Assembly (NCBI GenBank): GCA_963774415.1 | Contig: CAVZEU010000001.1 | Span: 906,737-970,736, forward strand | Reading direction: 5' to 3' | Length of the DNA: 64,000 bases | Origin: SZUA-36 sp963774415 | Lineage (GTDB): Bacteria; Pseudomonadota; Gammaproteobacteria; Xanthomonadales; SZUA-36 | Shown here: positions 1 to 9,318 of the stretch, piece by piece | Layout: the number at the start of each line of letters is the position of its first letter | Numbering within the stretch: position 1 is the first letter of the stretch | Notes under the pieces: generated by a model | Database searches by the model: none | What the model was told of the DNA's origin: nothing | Seen by the model: the letters and a program-made list of their open reading frames with translations, nothing else | Program-made: the position numbers and the translations under genes

Positions 1-57
1 ACTGAACAGGGGCCGCGGGAGCACCGTGAGGTGCCCGATCGCACGGGAACGGCGGCT

Positions 58-384
58 CTAACCCGTCGGCTCCACGCTGGATTCAACCCACGCACGGTAT
101 TCGTCCGAAACCTTGCTTACATCCAACGCGACCACCTCCGGCACGTCGTAAGGATGGTGGTTCAGCAACCATGATTGCAAGGCGTCGAAACGCGATCGCG
201 TGCACTTGATCAGCATCAGCACCTCGCCGTCATCGCAAACTTCATCCCGCCAACGATAGATCGAACGGACGCCGGTAAGGATGTTGACACAGGCCGCCAA
301 CCGCTCGTCGACCAGACCGCGGGCCAGCGTCGAAGCCGTGGCCTCGTCGGGGCAGGTACACAGCGCGAGCAGAAGTTCGGACAT
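58..384 (-). CDS. cutA: CutA-like divalent cation tolerance protein
   Basis: The 108-residue product has the size and signatures of CutA1, a small cytoplasmic trimer linked to divalent-metal tolerance: LVDERLAACVNI at residues 24-35 and the HHPYDVPEV segment near 76-84. It is the last gene of the long minus-strand catabolic series and follows the epimerase gene by about 70 bp. An in-frame GTG lies three codons upstream (391-393), but the ATG at 384 matches the usual family N-terminus. No strong ribosome binding site is visible, so the start is uncertain. Family assignment is firm; its biochemical role is poorly defined in general. Confidence 0.9.
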   Translation of the reverse strand: MSELLLALCTCPDEATASTLARGLVDERLAACVNILTGVRSIYRWRDEVCDDGEVLMLIKCTRSRFDALQSWLLNHHPYDVPEVVALDVSKVSDEYRAWVESSVEPTG

Positions 385-453
385 GCTGGTCACCCGGCCC
401 CGGGAGCGGCTGCCTGCGGAACCGGGATTATGATGTTGACAGGCTTTCGCGGT

Positions 454-864
454 TTACGCTTCATCCGGGCCATCGATGACTTCCAGCAGCACGCCGTTCA
501 TCCTGCGCGGGTGCACGAAGGCGAACTCGCTGTCGCGGAACTGCCTGAGACCGCCGATAATGGGGTAGCCCTGCTCTTTCAACTCGTCCACGGCCGCCCG
601 TGTGCTGTCCACGTTCAGGCTGATCAGCATCAGGCCCTCGCCGTGGTTTTCGATGAATTTGGCGACCTCGCCGTCGGGCGAGGTCGACTCCATCAGTTCG
701 AAGCCGATTTCGCCGATCCAGTAACGCGCCACGCGGATTTTTTCGGATTCGTCGACATAGTTGTCGTCGGGTGCCGTTTTGCCCAGTACCGGCTCCCAGA
801 TTGTGCGGGCCGCTTCAAGGTCACGGACCGCGATGCTGAGGTGGTCGAGCCTGTTGGTTTTCAT
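454..864 (-). CDS. mce: Methylmalonyl-CoA epimerase-like VOC protein
   Basis: This 136-residue protein is a single vicinal-oxygen-chelate pair of beta-alpha-beta repeats, the size of methylmalonyl-CoA epimerase, which interconverts the R and S forms of methylmalonyl-CoA. The N-terminal HLSIAVRD places a metal-ligand histidine at residue 8, and the C-terminal GVLLEV carries the matching glutamate. Its ATG overlaps the stop of the CoA-transferase gene by 4 nt (ATGA), which suggests translational coupling. A B12 mutase in the same gene series supports an epimerase role. Other VOC enzymes of this size exist, and the true substrate may follow that of the unusual mutase. Confidence 0.85.
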   Translation of the reverse strand: MKTNRLDHLSIAVRDLEAARTIWEPVLGKTAPDDNYVDESEKIRVARYWIGEIGFELMESTSPDGEVAKFIENHGEGLMLISLNVDSTRAAVDELKEQGYPIIGGLRQFRDSEFAFVHPRRMNGVLLEVIDGPDEA

Positions 865-2072
865 GTCTCATCTCCCCGGGTTCCGGCAATGACACCGGCT
901 TCGGCCAGCGTCTCGATTTGCCCGGCATCGAGACCGGCTTCGGCGAGCACCTGCCGCGTGTGCTGCCCGTATTTCGGCGGAAACGTCAAATTCATGCGCG
1001 CCGCCTCTGCATCGACGGCCATCGGCTGCATGTGGATTTCCTCGCCGCCGGGCGTTTTCGTGGTGGTCCATTTACCCTTCAATGCACCCAGTTGCCGCAC
1101 CTGGCGGATGTCGTTGATGACCGCGTGCGGAATCGTTGCGGCGCCGAAGTCCGCGGCCAGTTCCGCGGTTGAACAACGGGCCGTGATGCCGCCGATCTCC
1201 GCGTACAGGGCTTCGCGCTCGGCCTGGCGGCCCCGGTTGGTCGCGCGCGCGGGGCTGGCCACGGGCGCAAATCTTTCGATCGCGGTGAACCGCTGCCATT
1301 GCAGGTCGTTGCCGATCGCGACGTAGATGTAGCCGTCGCGGGTCGGGTAGGCATTGGTCGGGATGAACTTGCGGTGTTCGTTGCCGCAGCGGGAGATTTC
1401 CGAATCGTCGCAATCGAAGTCCAGCAGCGGCAGCGTCGTGATCAGCCAGGAAGCCGCCGCCTGCAGCATCGAGACATGTATTTCGGCGCCCGCGCCGCTC
1501 TCGGCCTGCTCGGCCAGCGCCAGGCACACGGCCGCGTAAACCTCGTCGCCCGCCTTCAGGTCGATCAGCGGTATCCCCGACAGCGTCGGCGGGCCTTGCT
1601 CTTGGCCTGTCAGCTCCATGAAACCGGACATGGCCTGCATCGCCGGATCATAGCCCGGCACGCCCGGGTACTGCGTCCCCATGGCCGAAATGCCCGCCCA
1701 AATCAGGCCCCGGTTGGCCGTCTTCAGGGTCTGGTAATCGATGCCCAGGCTGCCATAGCGGCCGGGCAAGGTGTTGCAGCAGAATACGTCCACGCCGAGT
1801 TCACGCACGATACGCAGCAGCAGGGCACGGCCGCGTGGGTCCTTGAGATCCAGCGCGATGGCCTCCTTGCCGACGTTGGGCGCGATGAAATAGCTGCTGC
1901 GGTCGGCGTCGGCGACTTCCGCACCGATATATCGATTCGGGTCGCCCGGCAGGCGTTCTCCGACCGGTGTCGCCTCGATGCGGATGACGCGCCATCCCAG
2001 CTGCGCAAAGCGCAATGTCGCGTAGGGCAGCGACAGCGCCTGCTCCAGGCTGAGGACGGTGCGCGGCCGCAT
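861..2072 (-). CDS. Class III CoA-transferase (CaiB/BaiF family)
   Basis: The 403-residue product fits family III CoA-transferases, which move CoA between acyl groups through an aspartyl-CoA thioester. [15 protein letters not shown] near the middle contains the expected catalytic Asp, and the C-terminal half has the family's second domain. The reading frame extends further upstream, but that stretch is an arginine-rich shadow of the hydroxylase gene. The chosen ATG at 2072 overlaps the preceding stop as TGATG, which fixes the start. It probably activates or recycles an organic acid within this catabolic cluster; donor and acceptor cannot be read from sequence. Confidence 0.88.
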   Translation of the reverse strand: MRPRTVLSLEQALSLPYATLRFAQLGWRVIRIEATPVGERLPGDPNRYIGAEVADADRSSYFIAPNVGKEAIALDLKDPRGRALLLRIVRELGVDVFCCNTLPGRYGSLGIDYQTLKTANRGLIWAGISAMGTQYPGVPGYDPAMQAMSGFMELTGQEQGPPTLSGIPLIDLKAGDEVYAAVCLALAEQAESGAGAEIHVSMLQAAASWLITTLPLLDFDCDDSEISRCGNEHRKFIPTNAYPTRDGYIYVAIGNDLQWQRFTAIERFAPVASPARATNRGRQAEREALYAEIGGITARCSTAELAADFGAATIPHAVINDIRQVRQLGALKGKWTTTKTPGGEEIHMQPMAVDAEAARMNLTFPPKYGQHTRQVLAEAGLDAGQIETLAEAGVIAGTRGDET

Positions 2073-4399
2073 CAGCCGTCGGCCTGCTGCCCGGCCTCGT
2101 GCAACGCCCGCGCGACTTTCTCCGGTGTCAGCGGCGGCGCGAAGAAGCGGACGCCGGTGGCGTTGTAGACCGCGTTGGCCACGGCCGGCGCCGGCACGAT
2201 GGCCGGCAACTCGGCAATGCCCTTGGCGCCCATCGGCCCCTCGCTGCATTCGCTTTCGATGAAGTGGATTTCGATCTCGGGCGTCTCCGGCGCCGTGAAC
2301 ACCTTGTAGTCGCGGAAATTCGGGTTCAGCACCCGGCCGTCCTGCAATTTCAGTTGTTCGCTGAGCGCGTAGCCCAGCGATACCGAGATGCCGCCTTCGA
2401 TCTGGCCCTCGATGCCGAGGCGGTTGATCACGCGGCCGACATCCTGCACCGCCGTCATTTTCGCCACCCGGACCTCGCCCGTCTCGATGTCGACCTCGAC
2501 TTCCGCGACATAGGCCGCGTGGGCCCAGGCGGCCGACAGGTTGCCGACGTGGTTCTTGTCCTCGGGCTCGCTGTTGGGTTCGTAGTAATCGCTGACCATG
2601 ACCAGTTCCGGTTCCTCGGCGAAATGCATTTGCCTGAGCAGCTTGTCGAGGCGGACGATGGCAACGCCGTTGTCGGCCTGGACCACGTAACCGGCGCGCA
2701 GGTCCATCTCCGACGCGCTGACATTGGACTGCTTGGCCGCGGCGTTGAGGATCTGCGCCCGCGCCGCCCGCGCCGCCCGCAACGCGGAATTGCCGGCAAT
2801 GAAGGTGGTGCGGCTGGCATGGACGCCGACATCCCAGGGACCCAGCGCCGTGTCGTTGTTGACGATGGTCACGTCTTCCTTGGGTATTCCCAGTTCCTCC
2901 ATCACGATCTGCGTCAGCACCGCGTCGATCCCCTGGCCGATTTCAGAGGCGCCGGTGATCAGCGTGGCGCGTGCGTAATCGTCCAGCTTGAGGATCGTGC
3001 CGCAACCGTCGCTCTTGTGGATCTTGGCCCCGCCGGCGTTGTGGATCGAGGTGGCGATGCCGATGCCGCGCCTGATCCGGCCGGGCTTGGAGCGCTCGCT
3101 GGCATACTGCGCGTACTTGCTGAGGAAATCCGTTTTCGCCGCAGCCGTCTCGATGCATTCCGACAGGCGGCAGTCGTCGAGGATCGAACCCTGCGGTGTC
3201 ACTTCACCGGAAGACTGCGCGTTCTTCAAGCGGAAAGCGATCGGGTCCATACCGACCTCCTCGGCCAGCATGTCCATCACCGAGGCCGTGACGAACGTCG
3301 CCTGGACATTGCCGTAGCCGCGGAAGGAACCGGCGTAGACATTGTTGGTGTAAACGGCCTGGGCCCGGTAGTCGACGGCCGGCACGCGGAAATGACCGGT
3401 GAAGGTCCGCATCTGGATGACCGGCGTGGTCGGGCCCCAGGAGGTGTAGGCGCCGTTGTTCAGCAGCGCCTCGACCTTGCGGAAGGTCAGCGTGCCGTCC
3501 CGGTTGACGCCGCTCTTGATGCGAAACTCGACCGGTTGGCGCGTCGGCGAATTGATGAATTCCTCCTCGCGCGAGAACGTCAGCTTGACCGGCCGTCCCG
3601 CAGCCCTGGCGAGCAGCGCGCAGACGGGCTCGAACGGGTAGACGTCGAGCTTGGAGCCGAAGGCCCCGCCGACCGGTGGCTGGATGACGCGGATGTCGCC
3701 CGGGTGGATGCCCAGCGCCGGCGCCAGGTCCATCCTGAAATTGTACGGGTACTGGGTCTGCGACCAGAGCGTCAGCCGCCCGGCGGTGTCGAAATCGGCG
3801 ATGACGCAGCCGGGTCCCATGCAGCAGTGCGTCACGTACGGCACTTCGAATTGGTGTTCGACGACGATGTCGGACGCACGCTCGGCCGCCCCGACATCGC
3901 CGTGGCTGAACTCGTAATGCAGGCTGAGGTTGTCCGGATGGTCGTCGTGTATCACCGGGGCGCCATCGAGCATTGCGTCAGCCGGAGAAAACACCGCCGG
4001 CAGGTCCTCGTACTCGACCTTGATCAGCCTGATCGCTGCTTCGGCAATGGCTTCCGTTTCGGCTGCAACCGCCGCGACCTCGTCGCGGACGCAGCGCACC
4101 TTGCCGGCTTTCAGCGGTACGTTGTCGCGGGTCGGGCCAAAACGCAATTCGGGTATGTCTGCGCCGGTCAGCACCACGTGCACGCCCGGCAATGCCCGTG
4201 CCGCGCTGGTGTCGATGCTGACGATCTTGGCGTGGGCGCGCCCGCTGTGCAGGATCTTGCCGTACAGCATCCTCGGCACGACCATGTCGTTGATGTAGAC
4301 CGTGCGGCCGGTGGCCTTGTCCGGCGCATCGGGTTTGGTGACCCGCTTGCCGATATACGTTTCCTTTTCGATGACCGTATTCAGTTCCTGCACGCTCAT
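2072..4399 (-). CDS. Molybdenum hydroxylase large subunit (xanthine dehydrogenase family)
   Basis: The 775-residue molybdopterin-binding subunit belongs to the xanthine oxidase family. GGAFGSK lies at residues 244-250 and [10 protein letters not shown] at 357-366. The form I CO-dehydrogenase loop AYRCSFR is absent, so this is not a CoxL CO dehydrogenase. The C-terminal [13 protein letters not shown] supplies the catalytic Glu at about residue 730. The gene sits in the order FAD subunit, iron-sulfur subunit, Mo subunit, each overlapping the next, the usual heterotrimer. Such enzymes hydroxylate or dehydrogenate aromatic, N-heterocyclic or acyl-CoA substrates with water as oxygen source. The substrate is unknown, but the acyl-CoA genes around it favour an organic acid or its thioester. 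Confidence 0.88.
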   Translation of the reverse strand: MSVQELNTVIEKETYIGKRVTKPDAPDKATGRTVYINDMVVPRMLYGKILHSGRAHAKIVSIDTSAARALPGVHVVLTGADIPELRFGPTRDNVPLKAGKVRCVRDEVAAVAAETEAIAEAAIRLIKVEYEDLPAVFSPADAMLDGAPVIHDDHPDNLSLHYEFSHGDVGAAERASDIVVEHQFEVPYVTHCCMGPGCVIADFDTAGRLTLWSQTQYPYNFRMDLAPALGIHPGDIRVIQPPVGGAFGSKLDVYPFEPVCALLARAAGRPVKLTFSREEEFINSPTRQPVEFRIKSGVNRDGTLTFRKVEALLNNGAYTSWGPTTPVIQMRTFTGHFRVPAVDYRAQAVYTNNVYAGSFRGYGNVQATFVTASVMDMLAEEVGMDPIAFRLKNAQSSGEVTPQGSILDDCRLSECIETAAAKTDFLSKYAQYASERSKPGRIRRGIGIATSIHNAGGAKIHKSDGCGTILKLDDYARATLITGASEIGQGIDAVLTQIVMEELGIPKEDVTIVNNDTALGPWDVGVHASRTTFIAGNSALRAARAARAQILNAAAKQSNVSASEMDLRAGYVVQADNGVAIVRLDKLLRQMHFAEEPELVMVSDYYEPNSEPEDKNHVGNLSAAWAHAAYVAEVEVDIETGEVRVAKMTAVQDVGRVINRLGIEGQIEGGISVSLGYALSEQLKLQDGRVLNPNFRDYKVFTAPETPEIEIHFIESECSEGPMGAKGIAELPAIVPAPAVANAVYNATGVRFFAPPLTPEKVARALHEAGQQADG

Positions 4400-4887
4400 T
4401 GTTCTGCCTCCTCGAGCACCGCCGCGGCGACGGCGTCCACTACCTTGGTGTAGCCGCTGCAGCGGCACACGTTACCTTCGAGCCCCCGCGCGATATCCGC
4501 CCGCGTCAGCGCATTGCCGCTGCCGGCATTCTGATCGACGAGATAACGCGCCTGCATGATCATGCCGGGCATGCAATAGCCGCACTGGATGGCACCGAAG
4601 TCGACGAAAGCCTGTTGCACGACCTCGAGGTCGCCGACACGGGCGAGGCCCTCGATGGTCTGTATTTCCCGGCCGTCGCAATCGATTGCGAACATCAGGC
4701 AGGAATTGATCGTGCGGCCGTCGATCCGCACCGTGCAGGCGCCGCATTCTCCTTCGCCGCAGGCCAGCTTGGCGCCCGTAAGACCGAAATTTTCCCGCAG
4801 CATTTCCAGCGTCGTCATGGCAGGCGCCACGCGGGTCTCGACGCTCCTGCCGTTAAGCTTGAAAGCGATATCAATGGCCAGCGACAT
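4396..4887 (-). CDS. Molybdenum hydroxylase [2Fe-2S] subunit
   Basis: The 163-residue protein has the two-cluster layout of xanthine oxidase-family small subunits. A plant-ferredoxin-type site CGEGECGAC is at residues 43-51 with its fourth Cys at 63. The all-helical second site follows, with CGYC at 102-105 and CRC at 141-143. It passes electrons from the Mo centre to the FAD subunit. The stop overlaps the large-subunit start by 4 nt, and the start lies inside the FAD-subunit gene by 17 nt, so the three are clearly translated as a unit. The protein is full length. Confidence 0.92.
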   Translation of the reverse strand: MSLAIDIAFKLNGRSVETRVAPAMTTLEMLRENFGLTGAKLACGEGECGACTVRIDGRTINSCLMFAIDCDGREIQTIEGLARVGDLEVVQQAFVDFGAIQCGYCMPGMIMQARYLVDQNAGSGNALTRADIARGLEGNVCRCSGYTKVVDAVAAAVLEEAEQ

Positions 4888-5734
4888 GGTTCAGTGCCCT
4901 CCTCGTATATACGGCGGTCAGGTGTTGACGGTACCAGGCGGACGCGCGCACGTCATCGATCGGGGTCACTTCACCCACGGCCGTTTGCGCCGCCTCCTCG
5001 ATCAGCGCCGCGTCCAGTTCGCGGCCCTCGATGAGCTTTTCCGTGGCCCGCGCCCGCAGCGGCGTCGGCGCGGCGGCGCCGATGGCGATACGCACGCCCT
5101 GCGCACGGCCGCCATCGACGTTGGCGCCGGCGCCCAGGGACACGGTCGATATTTCCAATGCCGGGCGCGGCCCGGATTTCAGGTAGACCGCCCTGAACGC
5201 CGCGGCGGGCCGGTCGAATTCGATGGCGGTCAGCAGTTCATCGGCTCGCATCCTGGTTTTGCCCGGCGCGGTGAAAAAATCCTCCAGCGGCAGCGTCCGC
5301 AGCTTGACCCCGTCGCCCGCCCAGGAGGCCAGTTCGACCACGGCATCGAGCAACAACAGCGGGATGCACATATCGCCGGCGGGCGAAGCGTTGCACAAAT
5401 TGCCGGCCAGCGTGGCGGCGTTGCGGATCTGGGAGCTGGCAAAGTGATCCGCCGCCGCCACCAGCACCGGCGCATCGGTCGCCAGCGCCGCGCTCTCGAG
5501 AACGTCGGTCACCGTGGTCAGACCGCCCAGGCGGTAACGGTCGCCCTCGCATTGTATGCCGCGCATCTCCGGGACACGCTGGATATTGACCAGGGTCGCT
5601 GCGAACGACCTGGCGCCCGTGCGAGTCTGCGGCGTCAGGTCGGTGCCGCCGGCGACGATTGTGGCTGCGCCGCCCTGCAACAACCGCGCCGCTTCCGCGA
5701 CGGACCCGGGCACTGCGAAATTTTCAATTGCCAT
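4871..5734 (-). CDS. Molybdenum hydroxylase FAD subunit
   Basis: The 287-residue protein matches the FAD-binding medium subunits of the xanthine oxidase and CO dehydrogenase group. AGGTDL at residues 28-33 and the ATLAGNLCNASPAGD segment near 105-120 are the two FAD-contact loops, followed by the C-terminal subunit domain. It is the first gene of the hydroxylase trio. Upstream of its start, toward 6158, lies the 162-bp tandem repeat, so this gene may be transcribed either from the upstream mutase genes through the repeat or from a promoter in the AT-richer 5735-5800 stretch. Confidence 0.9.
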   Translation of the reverse strand: MAIENFAVPGSVAEAARLLQGGAATIVAGGTDLTPQTRTGARSFAATLVNIQRVPEMRGIQCEGDRYRLGGLTTVTDVLESAALATDAPVLVAAADHFASSQIRNAATLAGNLCNASPAGDMCIPLLLLDAVVELASWAGDGVKLRTLPLEDFFTAPGKTRMRADELLTAIEFDRPAAAFRAVYLKSGPRPALEISTVSLGAGANVDGGRAQGVRIAIGAAAPTPLRARATEKLIEGRELDAALIEEAAQTAVGEVTPIDDVRASAWYRQHLTAVYTRRALNHVAGH

Positions 5735-5800
5735 GTTTGATGTTTACCTTCATATAGTTACAAAACTAACTTCATAGACTTTTTAACAAGTGTTTCAGCT

Positions 5801-6150
5801 GCAAGATGCGTGTTCGTGGGCATGTCGGTGAAGCCGGGATCCTCTGACTTGCTCACGGGCGCGAAAGATTGCTGCCTGAAATGTTCGGATTCAAGGCGCG
5901 GATCGCACGTAATAGCAGCGCTATTGCGAAGATTCGCAACGCCGAAGCTGGTCATTTCAGGTGCAAGATACGTGTTCGTGGGCATGTCGGTGAAGCCGGG
6001 ATCCTCTGACTTGCTCACGGGCGCGAAAGATTGCTGCCTGAAATGTTCTGTTGCAAGGCGCGGATCGCACGTAATAGCAGCGCTATTGCGAAGATTCGCA
6101 ACGCCGAAGCTGGGCATTTCAGGTGCAAGATGCGTGTTCGTGGGCATGTC
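5801..6150. repeat. 162-bp tandem repeat (about 2.2 copies) with embedded palindromes
   Basis: Two nearly identical 162-bp units start at 5801 and 5963, and a third partial unit starts at 6125. Each full unit contains an 87-bp imperfect palindrome (5875-5961 and 6037-6123) bounded by CCTGAAATG and CATTTCAGG and centred on AATAGCAGCGCTATT (5911-5925 and 6073-6087). The partial third copy breaks off at about 6151 into an inverted piece of the unit, AGAGGATCC. Because 162 is a multiple of three, open frames run through on both strands, but their translations are just the repeat. This fills the 424-bp gap between the FAD-subunit and mutase genes. It resembles a non-autonomous palindromic element that has been duplicated. 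Confidence 0.9.
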
Positions 6151-6158
6151 AGAGGATC

Positions 6159-7799
6159 CTAAAACCTGACCGGTTCATGGTACTTGCCATACACGGACTG
6201 GAGCGCCGCCGTCATTTCACCCACGGTGGCGTAGGCCTTGACCGCCTGCATGATCGCCGGCATGACATTGACGCCGGCGCGGGCATCGGCGGCCAGTTGT
6301 TCCAGTGCCGCATCCACCGTGGCCTGGTCGCGGTCGGTACGCAACCGCGCCAGGCGCTGAATCTGCTCAGATGCATCGTCGTCGGCGTAAGGGTGATACT
6401 CGACCCGGGGCTCCTCCTCGTCCATCTGGTAGCAATTGACGCCGACCTTCGGAAACTCGCCTGACTCGATGTCGCGCATCTGCTGGTAGGCCTGCGCCGA
6501 GACCTTGGCCTGGATGGTGCCGTCTGTGACCAGCCTGACGATACCGCCCTGGCGCTCAACCCCGGCCATGATTTCGGTCATGCGCTCGCGCATCTGGTTG
6601 GTCAGCGTCTCGACGTAATAGGAACCGGCCAGCGGGTCCACCGTGTCGCACAGACCCATCTCCTCGATCAGCAGCTGCATCGTTCTGAGCGAAAGCCGCT
6701 GCGCCTCCTCGCTGGGGATCGTGTAGGCCTCGTCATAGCAGCACAGCGCCATGGTCTGGGCGCCGGACAGTGCGCTGATCAGCGCATAGTAAGCGCCGCG
6801 CACGATATTGACCTCGGGTTGCTCCTTGGTCAGCCCGCTGCCGCCGCCGCCGGCGATCATGCGCATCACCATCGAGCGCGGATTGCTCGCGCCGTAGTCT
6901 TCGCGGATGATTTTCGCCCACAGGCCGCGACCCGCGCGAAACTTGGCAACTTGCTCGAAGATATTACCGTAAATATTGAAATTAAATGATAAACGTGAAG
7001 CGAACTCATCAACGCTCAACCCGCGTTCCAGCACCAGGTCGGTGTAAGCCTTGGCGATACAGAAAGCGTAGGCCATTTCCTGCGCCGGGTCCGCGCCCGA
7101 CTCCCGGATGTGGTAACCGCATACGCTGACCGGACTGTATTTCGGCGCGTTGCGGGCGCAGTACTCGATCGTGTCCGCGACCAGCTTGATCGATGGCTCC
7201 ACCGGGAACACCCAGGTGCCGCGGCCGATGAATTCCTTGAGGATGTCGTTCTGCGCCGTGCCGCGCAGCGCCGCGAGATCGAAACCCCGCTTCTCCGCCA
7301 TCGCCAGGTACATGGCGATCATGATCGCCGCCGAACCGTTGACGGTCAGCGACACGGTAATCCGGTCGAGGTCGATGCCGTCGAACGCGACCTCGAAATC
7401 ACGCAGCGAATCGACCGCCATGCCGACCCGCCCGACTTCACCGACGGCCAGCGGATCGTCCGAATCCATGCCGATCTGTGACGGTAGATCGAAAGCCACG
7501 TTGAGCCCGGTCTGGCCGTTTTCAATCAGGTATTTGAAACGTTTGTTGGTGTCTTCCGCGTTGCCGAAGCCGGTGTACTGGCGCATCGTCCACGGCCGTT
7601 TGCGGTACATTTCGGCGTGGATGCCGCGCGTGAACGGATATTCACCGGGCAGCCCGACCATGTCCGTGCCGCCGCTCGCGGCCACGTCCTCGGCCGTGTA
7701 GACCTTCTTGATCTCGATCCCGGATTCGTTGATGACCGGCCGCTCCGTGTCCTGCCTGCGCAAAGATGCGCCGGTGATTTTCTTGCGTTGTCCCGTCAT
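6159..7799 (-). CDS. B12-dependent acyl-CoA mutase, large subunit (methylmalonyl-CoA mutase family, divergent)
   Basis: The 546-residue TIM-barrel subunit lacks its own B12 domain, which is encoded by the neighbouring gene. RPWTMRQYTGFG carries Tyr75, at the position of the methylmalonyl-CoA mutase substrate-contact Tyr; isobutyryl-CoA mutases have Phe and hydroxyisobutyryl-CoA mutases Ile there. Arg193 (NDILKEFIGR) and GYH at 228-230 are also kept. However, the usual LRTHSQTSG segment is MRMIAGGGGSG here (312-322), and TQSLHTNSLDEA is replaced by GAQTMALCCYDEA (346-358). The fold and B12 chemistry are clear; the substrate is not. The ATG overlaps the small-subunit stop by 4 nt, which fixes the start against longer open frame upstream. 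Confidence 0.88.
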   Translation of the reverse strand: MTGQRKKITGASLRRQDTERPVINESGIEIKKVYTAEDVAASGGTDMVGLPGEYPFTRGIHAEMYRKRPWTMRQYTGFGNAEDTNKRFKYLIENGQTGLNVAFDLPSQIGMDSDDPLAVGEVGRVGMAVDSLRDFEVAFDGIDLDRITVSLTVNGSAAIMIAMYLAMAEKRGFDLAALRGTAQNDILKEFIGRGTWVFPVEPSIKLVADTIEYCARNAPKYSPVSVCGYHIRESGADPAQEMAYAFCIAKAYTDLVLERGLSVDEFASRLSFNFNIYGNIFEQVAKFRAGRGLWAKIIREDYGASNPRSMVMRMIAGGGGSGLTKEQPEVNIVRGAYYALISALSGAQTMALCCYDEAYTIPSEEAQRLSLRTMQLLIEEMGLCDTVDPLAGSYYVETLTNQMRERMTEIMAGVERQGGIVRLVTDGTIQAKVSAQAYQQMRDIESGEFPKVGVNCYQMDEEEPRVEYHPYADDDASEQIQRLARLRTDRDQATVDAALEQLAADARAGVNVMPAIMQAVKAYATVGEMTAALQSVYGKYHEPVRF

Positions 7800-8191
7800 T
7801 GGCGTTGCTCCCGGATAAAATCGACGATGTCCTGCAGTCGTGACCCCGCCGGGAACACGCCGTCGAGTCCGATTTCCTCGAGTTCCCGCCGGTCCTGCTC
7901 GGGGATGCTGCCGCCGATGATCCAGAGCTTGTCGTCCAGCCCTTTTTGCGCCAGCAACTGCTTTAGTCGCCTGCAATACGGCACGTGCGAACCGGCCATG
8001 CTGGACAGGCCGATCACGTCGACGTCTTCCTCCAGCGCTACCTGCGCCACCGCTTCCGGCGGCTGCCGCAGCCCGGTGTAAATCACCTCGAAACCGGCGT
8101 CGATCAAGGCCCGAACGACGATTTTCGCGCCCCGGTCATGGCCGTCCAGGCCCGGTTTGGCGATCAGTACCCTGATCCTGCGTGTATCCAT
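7796..8191 (-). CDS. B12-binding small subunit of acyl-CoA mutase
   Basis: The 131-residue protein is a stand-alone cobalamin-binding domain like the C-terminal part of methylmalonyl-CoA mutase. DGHDRG at residues 16-21 supplies His18, the lower axial cobalt ligand. VDVIGLSSMAGSH and the later GGSIPEQD form the rest of the nucleotide-tail pocket. It pairs with the large subunit just downstream, as in two-component mutases such as isobutyryl- and 2-hydroxyisobutyryl-CoA mutase. The ATG at 8191 forms a TGATG junction with the acyl-CoA dehydrogenase stop; the codon before it is an in-frame TTG that is unlikely to be used. Confidence 0.92.
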   Translation of the reverse strand: MDTRRIRVLIAKPGLDGHDRGAKIVVRALIDAGFEVIYTGLRQPPEAVAQVALEEDVDVIGLSSMAGSHVPYCRRLKQLLAQKGLDDKLWIIGGSIPEQDRRELEEIGLDGVFPAGSRLQDIVDFIREQRQ

Positions 8192-9318
8192 CAAGACAAT
8201 TCCTTGGCAATGACGAGTTTGAGAATTTCACTGGTGCCGCCGCCGATCAGCGTAAAGCGGATGTCGCGCAGGTATCGCTGCGCCGGGTATTCCATCGCAA
8301 AGCCATAGGAAGCCAGCACCCGTGCCGCCTGGTCGCAGGCGCTGGCGGCCGCCTCCGACGCAAACAGCTTGGCCATGGCCGAATGCTTGTGGCACGGCTT
8401 TTCGGCCTGCTTCAGCCAGGCGGCGTAATGCACCAGGTGTTCGGCGGCCTCGAGTTCCGTCGCCATTTCGGCCAGTTTGAGCTGGATGGCCTGGAAACGG
8501 TTAATCGGCTTGCCGAACTGCTTGCGCTCGGCGGCATAGCGGACCGCCTCGTTCAGCGCCGCGCGGCCGCCGCCGACCGCCATCGCGCCGGTAATGATCC
8601 TGATCTCGTCCAGCAGTTTGCGCAGGTGCTCAACCCCCTCGCCCACGCCGCTCAGGCAATGCGTGTCAGGAACGAAACAGTCGTTCAGTGCCAGTTCCGA
8701 GGTCGGCAGCGCGTGCACGCCCATTTTTTCGATGGCGCGGCCCACATCGAGGCCGTCAAAATCCTTTTCGACCAGGAAAATGGTCAGGCCCCGTTCCTCG
8801 CCGGCGGTGGCGAACACGGTGAAAAAGTCCGCTACCGGCGCCGAGGTCACCCACATTTTCTGACCATTCAGCCGATAACCGCCTTCGGCCCGGGTCGCGT
8901 GCGTCTTGATCCCGGCCAGGTCGCTGCCGGCGTTCGGCTCGGTCATGCAGATTGCGCCGATCTTGCAGCCCTCGAGCGCGGGCGCAAACAGCCTTTGGCG
9001 GATATCGTCGTTGCCCAGCATGTGCAGGAACTTGGTGCCCATCAGAGACTGCATCGCTACCGCGCCGGCCAGCGACATCGAACCGCGTGCGATCTCGGTC
9101 AACGCGAAGCAGAACGCGTTCAGGTCCATACCGCTGCCGCCGTCCTCGCTCGGGTAGCGCATGCCGAAAAATCCGAGCGCACCCAGTTCGCTGAAGAGTT
9201 CCCGCGGAAACGCCCCCGCCTCGTCAATGGCCGCGGCCTGCGGGGCAATGCGCTCGTCACAGAAACGCGCGAACGTATCGCGCACGGTTTGCTGTTCCGC
9301 CGTCGGCTCAAAGTTCAT
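8191..9318 (-). CDS. Acyl-CoA dehydrogenase family protein lacking the canonical catalytic Glu
   Basis: The 375-residue flavoprotein has the complete acyl-CoA dehydrogenase fold: N-terminal helical domain, the CMTEPNAGSDLAGI strand near residue 125, and a C-terminal helical domain ending in RDIRFTLIGGGTSEI. In most members this last motif reads IYEGTSEI, with Glu as catalytic base. Here that Glu is Gly, and no Glu falls exactly at the alternative isovaleryl-CoA dehydrogenase position either, although LLDEIR lies one residue away. The gene overlaps hydantoinase B by 11 nt and the B12 subunit by 1 nt, so it belongs to the same pathway. It may use a displaced base or do different chemistry. Confidence 0.88.
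   Translation of the reverse strand: MNFEPTAEQQTVRDTFARFCDERIAPQAAAIDEAGAFPRELFSELGALGFFGMRYPSEDGGSGMDLNAFCFALTEIARGSMSLAGAVAMQSLMGTKFLHMLGNDDIRQRLFAPALEGCKIGAICMTEPNAGSDLAGIKTHATRAEGGYRLNGQKMWVTSAPVADFFTVFATAGEERGLTIFLVEKDFDGLDVGRAIEKMGVHALPTSELALNDCFVPDTHCLSGVGEGVEHLRKLLDEIRIITGAMAVGGGRAALNEAVRYAAERKQFGKPINRFQAIQLKLAEMATELEAAEHLVHYAAWLKQAEKPCHKHSAMAKLFASEAAASACDQAARVLASYGFAMEYPAQRYLRDIRFTLIGGGTSEILKLVIAKELS

Noticed and set aside
2072..4399. Form I CO dehydrogenase (CoxL)
   Set aside because: The active-site loop is [10 protein letters not shown], not AYRCSFR, and no cox accessory genes are nearby; only general xanthine-oxidase family membership is supported.
2099..4453. Long forward frame opposite the hydroxylase large subunit
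   Set aside because: It is an antisense shadow of a high-GC gene: no motifs, biased toward Arg, Asp and His, and the reverse-strand product is a clear full-length enzyme. Several other long antisense frames (for example 11200-12498 and 46494-48005) fail for the same reason.
5801..6150. CRISPR array
   Set aside because: The units are 162 bp, contiguous and nearly identical throughout, with no short repeat and unique-spacer pattern and no cas genes.
5758..6169. Proteins encoded by the 5.8-6.1 kb stretch on either strand
   Set aside because: Both frames are open only because the repeat unit is 162 bp (54 codons). The translations are pure repeat with no family character or ribosome binding site.
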